A stretch of 64,000 bases of DNA. Source: Rhodopirellula bahusiensis (GTDB taxonomy: Bacteria > Planctomycetota > Planctomycetia > Pirellulales > Pirellulaceae). Of the stretch, positions 52,382 to 61,304 are shown in pieces. Made by a program: the position numbers and the translations under genes. The stretch lies in contig NZ_NIZW01000006.1 in assembly GCF_002727185.1 (NCBI RefSeq), positions 186,001 to 250,000 on the forward strand. Reading direction: 5' to 3'. A model generated the notes under the pieces. It was not told where the DNA came from. It saw only the letters and a list, made by a program, of their open reading frames with translations, and ran no database searches. Numbering within the stretch: position 1 is the stretch's first letter; each line of letters starts with the position of its first letter.

Positions 52382-53725
52382 TCAAGCATCGTCGGTTTGC
52401 GAAGCTGCGATCCCCGCTGCGCGACCGGTGCTGAAGGCGGCCTGAAAGTTGTAGCCTCCTATCCAGCCATCCACATCCAAAATCTCGCCGGCGATGAACA
52501 AACCTTTCGCCAATCGGCTTTGCATCGTTCGTGGATCCACTTCGTTCAGCCGGACACCACCGGCGGTCACCTCGGCTTTGGCAAAGCCACGCGTTCCATT
52601 GACGGGCAGATGCCAACGCTTGAGTTTTTCGATCATTAAGTTTCCCACTTTGTTGGGCAACTCAGCAAGTTTGCAGTTTGCATTCGCCGGGTGACTCTCT
52701 TCACAAATAGCGAGTGCTAAACGAGAGGGAACCCATTGTTGCAATAGATTCGCCACCGATCGCTTGCCCGCTTCACCCGATCGGTTGCTCAAGATGTCAC
52801 GCAGTTCAACTTCGCAAACATCTGGCACCAAATCCAATCTCATGACGGAATCTTGAATGCGTTCGTAGGCGGTCATCACTCCACTGACATCCATGGCCGC
52901 CGGACCTGAGAAACCAAAATGGGTGAACAACCAAGATGACCGACGTTGAACCTTGGGCTTCTTGCCCGATCGGTGGTCGGGAGTGAAAACGGACACGTTG
53001 ACGTCAGGCAAGGTCAGTCCAGACAAAGCCTGTGTGACATTGGTTCCACCCACCAAAGGAACCAACGCGGGACGCGTCTCCACGATCGTGTGCCCCAGGG
53101 CTCGCAACCATTCATAACCATCGCCAGTTGTCCCACATCCGGGCCAGCTTCTTCCGCCGGACGTGACGATAACGCGGTCCGCGAACAGTTCATCGGCATG
53201 ACCATCGCGGTCGATGGAAACACTCCACTGGTCACGCGAATCGGACAATGGGCGAATGTCTTTAACAGAGCAGCGAAGTTCCAGGCGGACACCGGCGTCC
53301 AACATGGAACGATGCAGGGCATCTCGGACGTCAATCGCTCGGTTGCTAACAGGAAAGATCTTGCCGGTTTCTTCCCGCTTGGTTTCAACGCCAAGCTCAT
53401 GAAACATCGCGATCACGTCCGAGGGCCCAAACTTGCCAATGCTCGGTTGCAGAAAACGTTTCGCGTGTCCAAACGCTTCCGTGATTCCCTTCGCATCGGT
53501 GTCATGCGTGATGTTGCAGCGGGTGCCGCCGGACATCAGGATTTTTACACCGGTCTTTGTGTTTTTCTCCAGCAGAGTGACGCGTGCACCCGATCGAGCG
53601 GCTTCCGCAGCCGCCATCATTCCCGCGGCCCCGGCACCCACGACGACGATGTGGAGCCCGGTCGATTGGGTGGCCGCTTGAGTCAATGCGTTGAGGTCCG
53701 GTGCGTTTGATAGAGGGGAAACCAT
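52382..53725 (-). CDS. BaiN/HI0933-family FAD flavoprotein
   Basis: 447 residues. FAD-binding Rossmann motif at residues about 27-60 (LHIVVVGAGAAGMMAAAEAA), a GGTRCNITHD signature typical of the HI0933/YhiN family, KREETGKIFPVSNRAIDVRD, VIVTSGGRSWPGCGTTGDGY and C-terminal AKGLFIAGEILDVDGWIGGY. Members include NAD(P)/FAD oxidoreductases such as BaiN, which acts on bile acid intermediates; the native substrate here is unknown. Cytoplasmic, with no signal peptide. Divergent from the desaturase gene, with a 172-base gap. Confidence 0.93.
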   Translation of the reverse strand: MVSPLSNAPDLNALTQAATQSTGLHIVVVGAGAAGMMAAAEAARSGARVTLLEKNTKTGVKILMSGGTRCNITHDTDAKGITEAFGHAKRFLQPSIGKFGPSDVIAMFHELGVETKREETGKIFPVSNRAIDVRDALHRSMLDAGVRLELRCSVKDIRPLSDSRDQWSVSIDRDGHADELFADRVIVTSGGRSWPGCGTTGDGYEWLRALGHTIVETRPALVPLVGGTNVTQALSGLTLPDVNVSVFTPDHRSGKKPKVQRRSSWLFTHFGFSGPAAMDVSGVMTAYERIQDSVMRLDLVPDVCEVELRDILSNRSGEAGKRSVANLLQQWVPSRLALAICEESHPANANCKLAELPNKVGNLMIEKLKRWHLPVNGTRGFAKAEVTAGGVRLNEVDPRTMQSRLAKGLFIAGEILDVDGWIGGYNFQAAFSTGRAAGIAASQTDDA

Positions 53726-53897
53726 CCCGACCGAGGTGGCTACACCAATGGATCCGGGAATCGAAAAGTTGTGTCGGCAACCACCGAATGGCGGGCCAAG
53801 ATCACAAATCTGAATTGCATTTTGCTGTCTGATTGACTAACTCTGATCTTACATCACCAGCGATGATGCGTTCACACCCCCTTTTTTTCATAGCGAA

Positions 53898-55025
53898 ATG
53901 AGCGGCAACACTCCCGACGCCTCCTGCCACGGATTCCGGTTCTCAGAGGCTCGCACACTCATCTCCGATTTGCAGCGTCCCAACCAAACGATCTACTGGG
54001 TGGACTTTCTGTGCTCGATTTTGGCTGGTCACGTGTTCCTTCACGGCATCTTTCTGTTGCCGTGGTTTTACGGATTCACTCCGCAGGTTTGGGCGGGGAT
54101 GGCAGTGTGCTATGTGCTAACGCTCATTCTGTACATGCGGGCGTTGATGTTCATTCATGAACTGGTTCATTTGCCCGAAAAAGGGTTCACTGCGTTCCGA
54201 ATTGCCTGGAATGCACTCTGTGGAATCTTCTTCTTCGTGCCCTCGTTTCTGTATTATCCGCACGTCGACCATCACCGACGCAAACATTACGGCACCGAAC
54301 ATGACGGCGAGTACTTGCCGTTGAGCAACCGAGGACCGTGGATGATCGCGGTCTTCATTGGACAAGCGTTGTTCTTGCCTCTGCTGGCCATTTTTCGTTT
54401 CGCTGTCATCAGTCCGTTGTGCTGGATCGTCCCCAGTTTGCGACCGCTCGTTCATCGCCATCTTTCGACCATGGTCGTTGATCCGTTCTATGAACGCCCC
54501 GATGCGTCACCCAAAGTGATGCGTGTCGTCCTGCTGCAAGAAGTCCTGTGCTTCGCTTGGTGTGTCTGGTTCTTAATTCGTGGCGGCTTGCTTCGCGATC
54601 AGTGGCTCGATCCGTTTTGGTTGATCGCTTATGCCGTGGGTGTGGGCATCTTGATTCTGAACGAAGTCCGCACGCTGGGTGCCCACCGGTGGACCAATGA
54701 CGGCGGTGAAATGAGTTTTTCGGAACAGTTGCTGGATTCTGTGAACTATCCCAATCATGCCTGGGCAAGCGAATTGTGGGGGCCAATTGGAACCCGGTTC
54801 CATGCGCTGCATCACTTGTTTCCGAGGTTGCCATATCACAACCTTGGCAAGGCCCATCGCCGACTCACCGAAGGTTTGCCAGCCGATTCGCTCTATCATC
54901 AGACTTCCGCGGAATCTTTGTTCACTGAGATTGCCGCTCTGTGGCGACGATCAAGAGCGTCGGATAGCCGTGAAACGAAATCGTCCGAAGCGGCTGATTC
55001 CAACAATGTGGTTCCGTCAATTTGA
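53898..55025 (+). CDS. Membrane fatty acid desaturase-type di-iron protein
   Basis: 375 residues. The three histidine boxes of membrane desaturases are present: MFIHELVHLPEKG (HELVH), YPHVDHHRRKHYGTEHD (HVDHH) and RFHALHHLFPRLPYHNLG (HALHH). Hydrophobic helices surround them (LAGHVFLHGIFLLPWFYGF, AVFIGQALFLPLLAIFRF, WLIAYAVGVGILILNEVRTL). It should insert a double bond or oxygenate an acyl chain with O2 and two electrons; the substrate is unknown, and no ferredoxin partner is adjacent. Its TGA overlaps a TTG start of the aminotransferase by four bases (TTGA), so the pair may act together. Confidence 0.9.
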   Translation: MSGNTPDASCHGFRFSEARTLISDLQRPNQTIYWVDFLCSILAGHVFLHGIFLLPWFYGFTPQVWAGMAVCYVLTLILYMRALMFIHELVHLPEKGFTAFRIAWNALCGIFFFVPSFLYYPHVDHHRRKHYGTEHDGEYLPLSNRGPWMIAVFIGQALFLPLLAIFRFAVISPLCWIVPSLRPLVHRHLSTMVVDPFYERPDASPKVMRVVLLQEVLCFAWCVWFLIRGGLLRDQWLDPFWLIAYAVGVGILILNEVRTLGAHRWTNDGGEMSFSEQLLDSVNYPNHAWASELWGPIGTRFHALHHLFPRLPYHNLGKAHRRLTEGLPADSLYHQTSAESLFTEIAALWRRSRASDSRETKSSEAADSNNVVPSI

Positions 55026-55948
55026 ACGTTGTCCCAACTGCTTCGGACCAAGATTCCGGCGGATCGTTCCTGGGTCACAACGCCTACTTTTGTTGCCCCG
55101 CCTGGAACGTGAGCGAATGGCGATCGTTTGATCAGATCTCGTTGCCGATCGACGATTTGGGGTTTCGCCAGGGTGTGACGGCGGTCGAGCGACTTCGCAC
55201 TTATGGGGGAACAATCTTTTGCGCGGATCAGCACCTCCAGAGACTTGCCGAAACTCTGCGGTTACTGAAGATTGAAAAGGGCCCGACTACCGGTCAGCTC
55301 GAACGATTGATCGAGGCGTGCTTAGAACTCAACGCTGACTTGGTCCAACAAAGTGATGTTGGGATGACGATTTGGGTGACCGCCGGATCATCCAAGTTTG
55401 ATCCCACTTGGGCAGTGCATCTCAACGAGATCGACCACGAAGCTGTTGCTCGTCGTCAATCACATGGTCAGCCGATTGCTGTGACGACAGTGGTTCAGCC
55501 ACCCATGGAGTCCTGGCCTCGACATGCGAAAGTGCGAAACCGGCTGCACTACTACTTGGCAGACCTTGAGGCGAAGGAGGTGGCTCCAGACGCGACGGGA
55601 TTGCTGCTCGATTCGGATGGCAGCGTAACGGAGTCAAGCTTGGCAAATGTGGCGATCTTACGAGACGGCCAATTGATCATCCCACCGGAAGAAGATGTAC
55701 TCAAAGGGGTGACAATGGGACTGGTGAGAAAGTGGTCAAATGAGCAGGGAATCCAGTGTCTCGAGGCACCACTGATGCCGAAAGACCTTCTACAGGCCGA
55801 CGAAATCCTGCTGACCGGAACCGACACGGGAATCTGGTTCGCCAACAACTACCAAGAAGGGCACCACAAACGCCTCAAAGGCGAAATCTGCCAACAAATG
55901 CAGGCGATGCTTCCCGAGCCCAGGATCCGACCAGTTCGCGAGGCCTGA
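55022..55948 (+). CDS. Class IV PLP aminotransferase-like protein
   Basis: 308 residues starting at TTG 55022, overlapping the desaturase stop. Class IV fold: LPIDDLGFRQGVTAVERLRTYG, HLQRLAETLRLLKI, MTIWVTAG, SWPRHAKVRNRLHYYLADLE, LLDSDGSVTESSLANVAIL and EILLTGTDTGIWFANNY. The Lys in HAKVRNRLHYY is the expected PLP-binding residue, and VTESSLANV matches the E-x-x-x-x-N phosphate-contact block. Family members are branched-chain or D-amino acid aminotransferases or aminodeoxychorismate lyase. The choice between them is unclear. Coupling to a desaturase is unusual. Confidence 0.87.
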   Translation: MNVVPTASDQDSGGSFLGHNAYFCCPAWNVSEWRSFDQISLPIDDLGFRQGVTAVERLRTYGGTIFCADQHLQRLAETLRLLKIEKGPTTGQLERLIEACLELNADLVQQSDVGMTIWVTAGSSKFDPTWAVHLNEIDHEAVARRQSHGQPIAVTTVVQPPMESWPRHAKVRNRLHYYLADLEAKEVAPDATGLLLDSDGSVTESSLANVAILRDGQLIIPPEEDVLKGVTMGLVRKWSNEQGIQCLEAPLMPKDLLQADEILLTGTDTGIWFANNYQEGHHKRLKGEICQQMQAMLPEPRIRPVREA

Positions 55949-56315
55949 AAATCTGCGTGGGAGCTCTAGGTGAAATGTAGGGCTTGTCTTCGGTTCAGTC
56001 ATTGCGCATATTCACACGTCCGATGCAGTTAGTGTTCGCATATGCGAATCAAAGTTCGACTGGATATTGCTTGCCCCGTGATATCGGTCCACTTTGTAGG
56101 TGGTCATGTGGGGACTGCATTGTGCCCCATTGGCAGTCTCCACAGACCACCACTTTGACGCTCTTCCAGATGACTTCGAGAGAACACACTGGTTCGAGAC
56201 TCATCCTCGATTGACTTTGCAATAGTCCTGCTGGCTCCGAGCCATTTGACGCGGCCCTTCCGGTGGTGTGCTACGATCGCTTCCACGAAACATGAAGTAG
56301 ACGTGGGAGGCTCTT
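55949..56315. other. Intergenic region upstream of the LuxR-type gene
   Basis: 367 bases, no protein or tRNA recognised. Features are a perfect 14-bp palindrome at 56035-56048 and the GGGAGG ribosome binding site at 56305-56310. A TTGACG at 56246 and TACGAT at 56272 are 20 bases apart, too wide for a sigma-70 promoter. Confidence 0.4.
56035..56048. repeat. Perfect 14-bp palindrome TTCGCATATGCGAA
   Basis: Exactly self-complementary, 267 bases before the LuxR-type gene start. It is a candidate operator for the neighbouring regulator or another dimeric factor. Function not demonstrated. Confidence 0.4.
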
Positions 56316-57155
56316 GTGAATCCAATTCGATTGGGTTCAGCCTCAGTGCTTTCCTCCCTACAAGGGTCGAGGGTTGGCATGGTCCAGCAAGCTTCCACTG
56401 CGATTCATCGACTGGCCTACCGCCGCCCATTCGCGGAAGATCGAAGGGTGATGGACCGCTGGTTGAACACACATTTCAGCGACGCCATGGCTGCGGGGCT
56501 CCCGGAGAGCAATCTGGACCGTTTCGCGATACCCGCGCCAGAACTTCCCACTGATTCGCTGCGTGGATCACTCACTCAGTTGCGTTTGGAATCCGGGGTC
56601 TTTTTGCTGGATCGCGACAGCAAGTTGATCGCTTGGAATCAAACACTCGAGGATCTGTTCGTCGAAGTTGAGTTCTTAGCATCCGAGTCGCTTCCTAACA
56701 GATTGCCCATCGACATGGTTCAAATATTGAGCGGTGGAAGCGATTTGATATCGTTGGGTGCGACCGAACTGGACTACTCGTTTCAATCCAAAGACGATCG
56801 CGGACGAATGTGCTTTTGGGATGTCAGCGGCATCCGTCGTGACTACAACTCTGGCGCCAACGCAATCAGCGCGACGTTGATCCGTCCAGTTGCGTTACTA
56901 AAAACAGACGCAGCAGAAGAAGGACTTTCGCTGAGCGAATCGCTGTTGGTCTATCAGCAATTCGATTCGGTGGACCGCCAAATTTGCGAAGCCATCGCAA
57001 TGGGCGACACCACGGGTGACATCGCCACGATGGTTGGTTTGACGCGAAGATCAGTTGAAGTCCGACGTGCAAAGATCTTGGAGCGATTCCAATTCACTCG
57101 ACCGGTCGAGATCGTGCGATTGCTGGTGCGACTGGAAGAAAACGGCTTGCTATAA
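56316..57155 (+). CDS. PAS-like sensor with LuxR-type DNA-binding domain
   Basis: 279 residues starting at GTG 56316, with GGGAGG five bases upstream, a strong site. The N-terminal part is helical. Residues about 85-190 resemble a PAS sensor (SGVFLLDRDSKLIAWNQTLE, DDRGRMCFWDVSGIRRDYNS). Residues about 215-279 are a LuxR/GerE-type four-helix HTH: VDRQICEAIAMGDTTGDIAT, MVGLTRRSVEVRRAKILERF, VEIVRLLVRLEENGLL. It should bind DNA and respond to an unknown ligand or partner. It ends 36 bases from the convergent GAF/GGDEF-type gene. Confidence 0.85.
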   Translation: MNPIRLGSASVLSSLQGSRVGMVQQASTAIHRLAYRRPFAEDRRVMDRWLNTHFSDAMAAGLPESNLDRFAIPAPELPTDSLRGSLTQLRLESGVFLLDRDSKLIAWNQTLEDLFVEVEFLASESLPNRLPIDMVQILSGGSDLISLGATELDYSFQSKDDRGRMCFWDVSGIRRDYNSGANAISATLIRPVALLKTDAAEEGLSLSESLLVYQQFDSVDRQICEAIAMGDTTGDIATMVGLTRRSVEVRRAKILERFQFTRPVEIVRLLVRLEENGLL

Positions 57156-57191
57156 AGCCCTGACTTCTACGTTGACATCTCACCGCGAATG

Positions 57192-58055
57192 CTATGCGGT
57201 GGCCGTTTCGACAACCTTCAGGTTGAACGCGTTGTAATCCGATGCGATCCCCCGTGATGCCAATCGATCTTGAATGGATCGCCCTCGCTCGATGACCAAT
57301 GACATCTCATGGTCTTCAAGCAAGATTTCAAATTGGTCGGTCGCGATGTGTCCAATCAAGTGTTCAGAACCAAATTCGTCTTTGATGGCCGAGACGACTT
57401 CGGACAAATTGGTTTGCACAGTGAGTTTGATCTCAACTCGCAAAACATTGGATGGACGTCCCAAGCGATTGGCGCGTTCGCGTTCGCGTTGGATCAACCT
57501 GCTCCAGCCTTCACGGTTGAAGAAGCTCGTCGTTGGATCCACCATTTGATGCAGCGAACTGCGATCGCTCTTCCGTTGCATCGACTGCAACTGCATTTCC
57601 ATTGAAAGGTAGCCACCCAACATCCGCGCCAACAACTGAATCAGTGGCAAGTGTTCTTCGAAGGCTTCCGGTTGGATCTCAGGATCAATGCCGCAAAGAG
57701 TGCCAAACAGTTCCCCATCTCGGTCCAGAATCGGAACACCAGCGTATGCGCCGATGGAAAGTTTTTGAGAGATCGTCGATCCAGCGAAAAGCGGTATCTG
57801 TTGAGCATGCCGCGCGATCTGAGGAGCGGTACCCTCAATCATGTGCTGGCAAAATGAGTCGGACCACTGAATCATGTCACCCGAATCAACGGGATACACG
57901 TCATTTGGGTCCGACCGATCGAGGATGATCCAGGCTTCGTCTTCCGTTCGAGTGATCATCCAAAGAGCCAACCCAGTGGTCGACTGCAGATGCTCTAAAA
58001 CGGCGCGACTTGCCTCACGAAAATCCATCGTGGGAGCGAGCATTTTCAGAATCAT
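57192..58055 (-). CDS. GAF domain protein with degenerate GGDEF domain
   Basis: 287 residues. Residues about 10-160 form a GAF sensor (VLEHLQSTTGLALWMITR, LSIGAYAGVPILDRDGELFG, TLCGIDPEIQPEAFEEHLPL). The C-terminal 120 residues match a GGDEF fold by its DPTTSFFNREGWSRLIQRER start, equivalent to the D-x-L-T-x-L-x-N-R entry motif, and by VLRVEIKLTVQTNLSEVV. The active-site loop is replaced: where GG(D/E)EF should be there is IATDQFEIL. Cyclic-di-GMP synthesis is therefore not expected. It may be a sensor that has kept the fold for binding. Divergent from the SseB-like gene. Confidence 0.78.
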   Translation of the reverse strand: MILKMLAPTMDFREASRAVLEHLQSTTGLALWMITRTEDEAWIILDRSDPNDVYPVDSGDMIQWSDSFCQHMIEGTAPQIARHAQQIPLFAGSTISQKLSIGAYAGVPILDRDGELFGTLCGIDPEIQPEAFEEHLPLIQLLARMLGGYLSMEMQLQSMQRKSDRSSLHQMVDPTTSFFNREGWSRLIQRERERANRLGRPSNVLRVEIKLTVQTNLSEVVSAIKDEFGSEHLIGHIATDQFEILLEDHEMSLVIERGRSIQDRLASRGIASDYNAFNLKVVETATA

Positions 58056-58317
58056 GGCAAATCATTTGCAACATGGATGGTGATTCGAGTCCGCCTACCG
58101 TAACGAACTTGCGCTTCCTAGCTGACAATTATGGCAGAAAGCCTAATGAACATACACTCAAATCGGAGCGTTCGAATTACATTTAAGCATGCGCAATTCC
58201 CGGGCCCCTAAAAGAGGGGAACGTTTGTTCGTCATCTGTCAGAAGTCGTGGCGACAAAATCGCGATTTATGCCGGGCCCTGATTCTGCAAAGTCGCCAAA
58301 CCCGTTATCTTACCAAG

Positions 58318-58716
58318 ATGTCCGCGGATTCCGATCTCAACACGAACGAATGCCGAACTGCCATACAGCAGCGTGACGCTGCGTTGTTGGCAGATCACTT
58401 GATGGCCCATTCGTACGTTCTGATCCATTTGCGAGACGACGATGAGTCGGACGAGTTGGGAGCATTGACCGCTGAATTGGAGGGTTCGCCCTACCTGGTG
58501 GCGTTCACAGGCCAATCATCCGCAGCAGAATTTGTTGAACTGCGAGCCGATCTTTTTGGCGACGATGAGGTAGGTGGCTTCATTGTCGATGGTGAAACCC
58601 TGCTCGACTACATCGCTGACGGATACGGCCTGCTGCTCAATGCAGATCTGAAATCCATGTGCCAAGTCGACTCGGAATTGATCGCCGACGTCTTCGACGA
58701 ATTGAATTTGGACTGA
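58318..58716 (+). CDS. SseB-like N-terminal domain protein
   Basis: 132 residues from ATG 58318; the frame is open from 58189, but the earlier residues are basic and unconvincing. Highly acidic. The layout resembles the SseB family: AHSYVLIHLRDDDESDEL, PYLVAFTGQSSAAEFVEL, GFIVDGETLLDYIADGYGLL and LNADLKSMCQVDSELIADVF. The VAFTG strand and GLLLNAD turn are the recognisable parts. SseB-like proteins are small and of uncertain role. Alternatively a lineage-specific hypothetical. It is followed by the convergent kinase gene. Confidence 0.62.
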   Translation: MSADSDLNTNECRTAIQQRDAALLADHLMAHSYVLIHLRDDDESDELGALTAELEGSPYLVAFTGQSSAAEFVELRADLFGDDEVGGFIVDGETLLDYIADGYGLLLNADLKSMCQVDSELIADVFDELNLD

Positions 58717-58755
58717 GCAGCTCGGCCTCCTATCCGAGACATTGGATCTCGCCGC

Positions 58756-60387
58756 TCAGCCAACTCTTGGGCGAAGCATGCGTTTGAACTCAGCTGCCGA
58801 ACGACGATCGCTCGGGCCGTCAATCACCGCGGGCTCGTCCAAGCCCAATTCCAACCTATCTGACAATGGGACCAATGCGCGAAACGTCTCCAACGCCGCG
58901 GACTGATCATTTCTCAGTTCGTCGACCAAATTGCGAAGGTTCGTTTTGGTTTGATTGGCTTCTCTTCGAGCACCAATTCCCATCTCAATCTGGTATCGCA
59001 TGACCAACGCGAGCGCTCGATAGAGACGAGTCGCGTTCGCGGATTGCTCGACGCCCGAAAGAGCCTTGGAGGCTTCCGGCCATCGCTTTTCATCTATCAA
59101 CAATCGAGTCAGCTGCAGCGCCGCTTTGAGGTGATAGATTTCTTCCGTGGGAGTGATCTCATCCTTTGGAAAGTAGTCCTCGACTGCCTTCCAAGCCGGA
59201 ACACTATCGAGCGAAATGGCTTGCCAATATTGATCCTCGATGCTGGACGTACGAGCGACCAATGGAGCACCAATAGACTGAGCGACGGACGGAGCTTTCG
59301 TCCAGGTCGCAATGCCCCAACCCGCCAAGGCCGCGATCACAGCCAAACCGATCACCCCGACCCAGCGCATGAAGTCGTGTCGTCGGTCGTTGGCGATCTC
59401 ATCCGTGATTCGTTGCAGTTGGATGGTTGCGGAGGTTGAACCCAGGTAATTCGCTGCGGCGGACGTTTGGTCAGCCCCCATGGATTTGGTCGCGCCGGAC
59501 CCTGCTTCTGTTCCATTGGCAACGACAGCGCGACTTGATTCGGAGGGCGAAACGTTCGCGTGAATCACATCCAGCAATTCCATCGCAGATGTGAAGCGTT
59601 CCGCGGGAGTCTTGCGAAGCAGTCGCATGATCGTCGCAACCAACCAAGGCGGAAGATCGGCCGATCCTCTCGCGTGGTCGAGCGGTTGCGGCATTTCATG
59701 CAGGTGCTTGACCGCGAGCGCCAACGGTTCCTCGGCATCAAATGGCGGCTGCCCCGCGAGCAAGTGATACAGGGTCACGCCGAGCGAATAGAGATCGCTT
59801 CGCCCGTCGACTTTATGTCCCTGGATTTGTTCGGGGCTCATGTACCGAGGTGTTCCGAGTGTCAAACCTGCTCGGGTGAGATCCGCTGCACTGGCGTCCG
59901 TATTGGACAGCACGCGGGCCAATCCAAAGTCCGTGACTTTGATAGCCCCATCGCCCGATCGCATGATGTTTTCAGGCTTGATGTCTCGGTGAGTGACGCC
60001 CGCTGTGTGAGCGACCACCAGTGCTTCCGTCACGCACCGAAGAATCTCAATCCCTTCTTTCGCGGTGAACTGGCCGGACTGTTGCAGACACTGTTTGAGG
60101 TTGGATCCATCGATCAATTCTTGAGCGATGAAGTGAGTGCCTTGATGATCGCCTATCTCATAGACCTGCACGATGCTCGGATGATTCAAACTCGCCGCGG
60201 CTTGTGCCTCACGTTCAAATCGCTGCAAATCTTCTTGGCTGGTCTGCGGGGTGCGACGCAGAACCTTGAGCGCCGCATCACGACGCAGCTTCAAGTGTTT
60301 GGCTGCGTACACATCCGCCATGCCACCGCTGCCCAAGCGGCGCAAGACTTGGTAGTCACCCACGCGACAGCCAACTAGATCGCTCAA
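58756..60387 (-). CDS. Membrane-anchored serine/threonine protein kinase
   Basis: 543 residues. PknB-type Hanks kinase domain at residues about 11-275: VLRRLGSGGMADVYAAKHL, Lys41 in AALKVL, HRDIKPEN with Asp135, and DFG at 153-155 (VTDFGLARVL), then GTPRYMSPEQIQGHKVDGRSDLYSLG. All catalytic residues are present. A linker leads to a transmembrane helix (WVGVIGLAVIAALAGWGIAT) and an extracytoplasmic helical part of about 190 residues without PASTA repeats. Its ATG overlaps the stop of larE by four bases, so it is co-translated. Target and signal unknown. Confidence 0.94.
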   Translation of the reverse strand: MSDLVGCRVGDYQVLRRLGSGGMADVYAAKHLKLRRDAALKVLRRTPQTSQEDLQRFEREAQAAASLNHPSIVQVYEIGDHQGTHFIAQELIDGSNLKQCLQQSGQFTAKEGIEILRCVTEALVVAHTAGVTHRDIKPENIMRSGDGAIKVTDFGLARVLSNTDASAADLTRAGLTLGTPRYMSPEQIQGHKVDGRSDLYSLGVTLYHLLAGQPPFDAEEPLALAVKHLHEMPQPLDHARGSADLPPWLVATIMRLLRKTPAERFTSAMELLDVIHANVSPSESSRAVVANGTEAGSGATKSMGADQTSAAANYLGSTSATIQLQRITDEIANDRRHDFMRWVGVIGLAVIAALAGWGIATWTKAPSVAQSIGAPLVARTSSIEDQYWQAISLDSVPAWKAVEDYFPKDEITPTEEIYHLKAALQLTRLLIDEKRWPEASKALSGVEQSANATRLYRALALVMRYQIEMGIGARREANQTKTNLRNLVDELRNDQSAALETFRALVPLSDRLELGLDEPAVIDGPSDRRSAAEFKRMLRPRVG

Positions 60388-61304
60388 GAATGTGCCTTTG
60401 TGATGTTGAGGGACGACTCGACATTTTGCGATGAACGAGACGGCGACGAACTGGACGAGGGACGGCTCTCAGCGGAAGACAGTTGCACCAATTCCGGTTC
60501 GGACAAACCACGGTTTTGACTTCCGCTGGACAGGCCACCCAGTTCCAAGGTGACATATCGGAAGCCCATTGTAATGAACGATGCAACCAAATCGTCGTTT
60601 TGCGTCCAATCGAGGACCATGGCAAACTCCGTCCTCGGGACCTCGATTCTCGCCAGTTCGTCTGCGTGCAGCCGCACTCGGCAGTCCGAAACGCCTCTTT
60701 CACGCAGCCAGGCTTCGGCTTTTTCGACGCGTTTCAAGCGTTCCGGAGTCACCTCAATATGATAGGCAATGCGGCTCGCCAAGCACGGTGAAGCGGGAAG
60801 TTCAGCATTTTCCAGCCCGAAGTGGGCGGCTAATTCGCGAACCTGAGTTTTGCCAATCTTCAGATCTGCCAGCGGAGTTTGAACTCGGGCCTGGGTTCCG
60901 GCCATGATTCCGGGACGATGGTCACCTAGGTCATCAAAATTGGTTCCCGACACGATCGTTGCTCCACGTTGCGAGGCGATCGGCGCAAGAAATTCGTACA
61001 GGGTTTGCTTGCAGTAAAAGCACCGATCGGCGTGATTGCGTCGGTAGTCAGAACGTTCTGACTCATCGGTCGAAACAATTTGATGAGCGATACCAATTTG
61101 CTCGGCGACACGACGGGCCCAATCGAGTTGCCAACCAGCCACCGCAGGTGATTGCGCAGTGACCGCGACGACATCGCAACCCGTTTGATCCGCGGCCGCG
61201 GCAACGACACTGCTGTCGACGCCGCCGGAAAACGCGACGACCAACCCTCCCATCTCTTTCAGATGGTTGATCAGTTGTTCGGCCAGCGACTGGACTTCGG
61301 TCAT
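60384..61304 (-). CDS. larE: ATP-dependent sacrificial sulfur transferase LarE
   Basis: 306 residues. PP-loop ATPase motif FSGGVDSS (about 25-32). CFYCK (Cys95, Cys98) and PASPCLASRI with Cys174 follow. The Cys174 position corresponds to the single-use Cys of LarE, whose sulfur builds the nickel-pincer nucleotide cofactor of lactate racemase. RPGIMAGTQARVQTPLADLK and ELPASPCLASR are conserved blocks. The pathway also needs LarB and LarC, which are not in the window, so they must be elsewhere or the product differs. It overlaps the Gfo/Idh/MocA gene upstream by four bases and the kinase downstream by four. Confidence 0.93.
   Translation of the reverse strand: MTEVQSLAEQLINHLKEMGGLVVAFSGGVDSSVVAAAADQTGCDVVAVTAQSPAVAGWQLDWARRVAEQIGIAHQIVSTDESERSDYRRNHADRCFYCKQTLYEFLAPIASQRGATIVSGTNFDDLGDHRPGIMAGTQARVQTPLADLKIGKTQVRELAAHFGLENAELPASPCLASRIAYHIEVTPERLKRVEKAEAWLRERGVSDCRVRLHADELARIEVPRTEFAMVLDWTQNDDLVASFITMGFRYVTLELGGLSSGSQNRGLSEPELVQLSSAESRPSSSSSPSRSSQNVESSLNITKAHS

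Noticed and set aside
56185-56215. GGTTCGAGACTC-like segment resembling a tRNA T arm
   Set aside because: The flanking bases do not form a 5-bp T stem, and no acceptor or anticodon arm is present.
56246-56277. TTGACG and TACGAT as a sigma-70 promoter for the LuxR-type gene
   Set aside because: The spacing is 20 bases, outside the 16-18 base range.
57192-58055. Active diguanylate cyclase
   Set aside because: The GG(D/E)EF loop reads ATDQFE, which lacks the glycines needed for catalysis.
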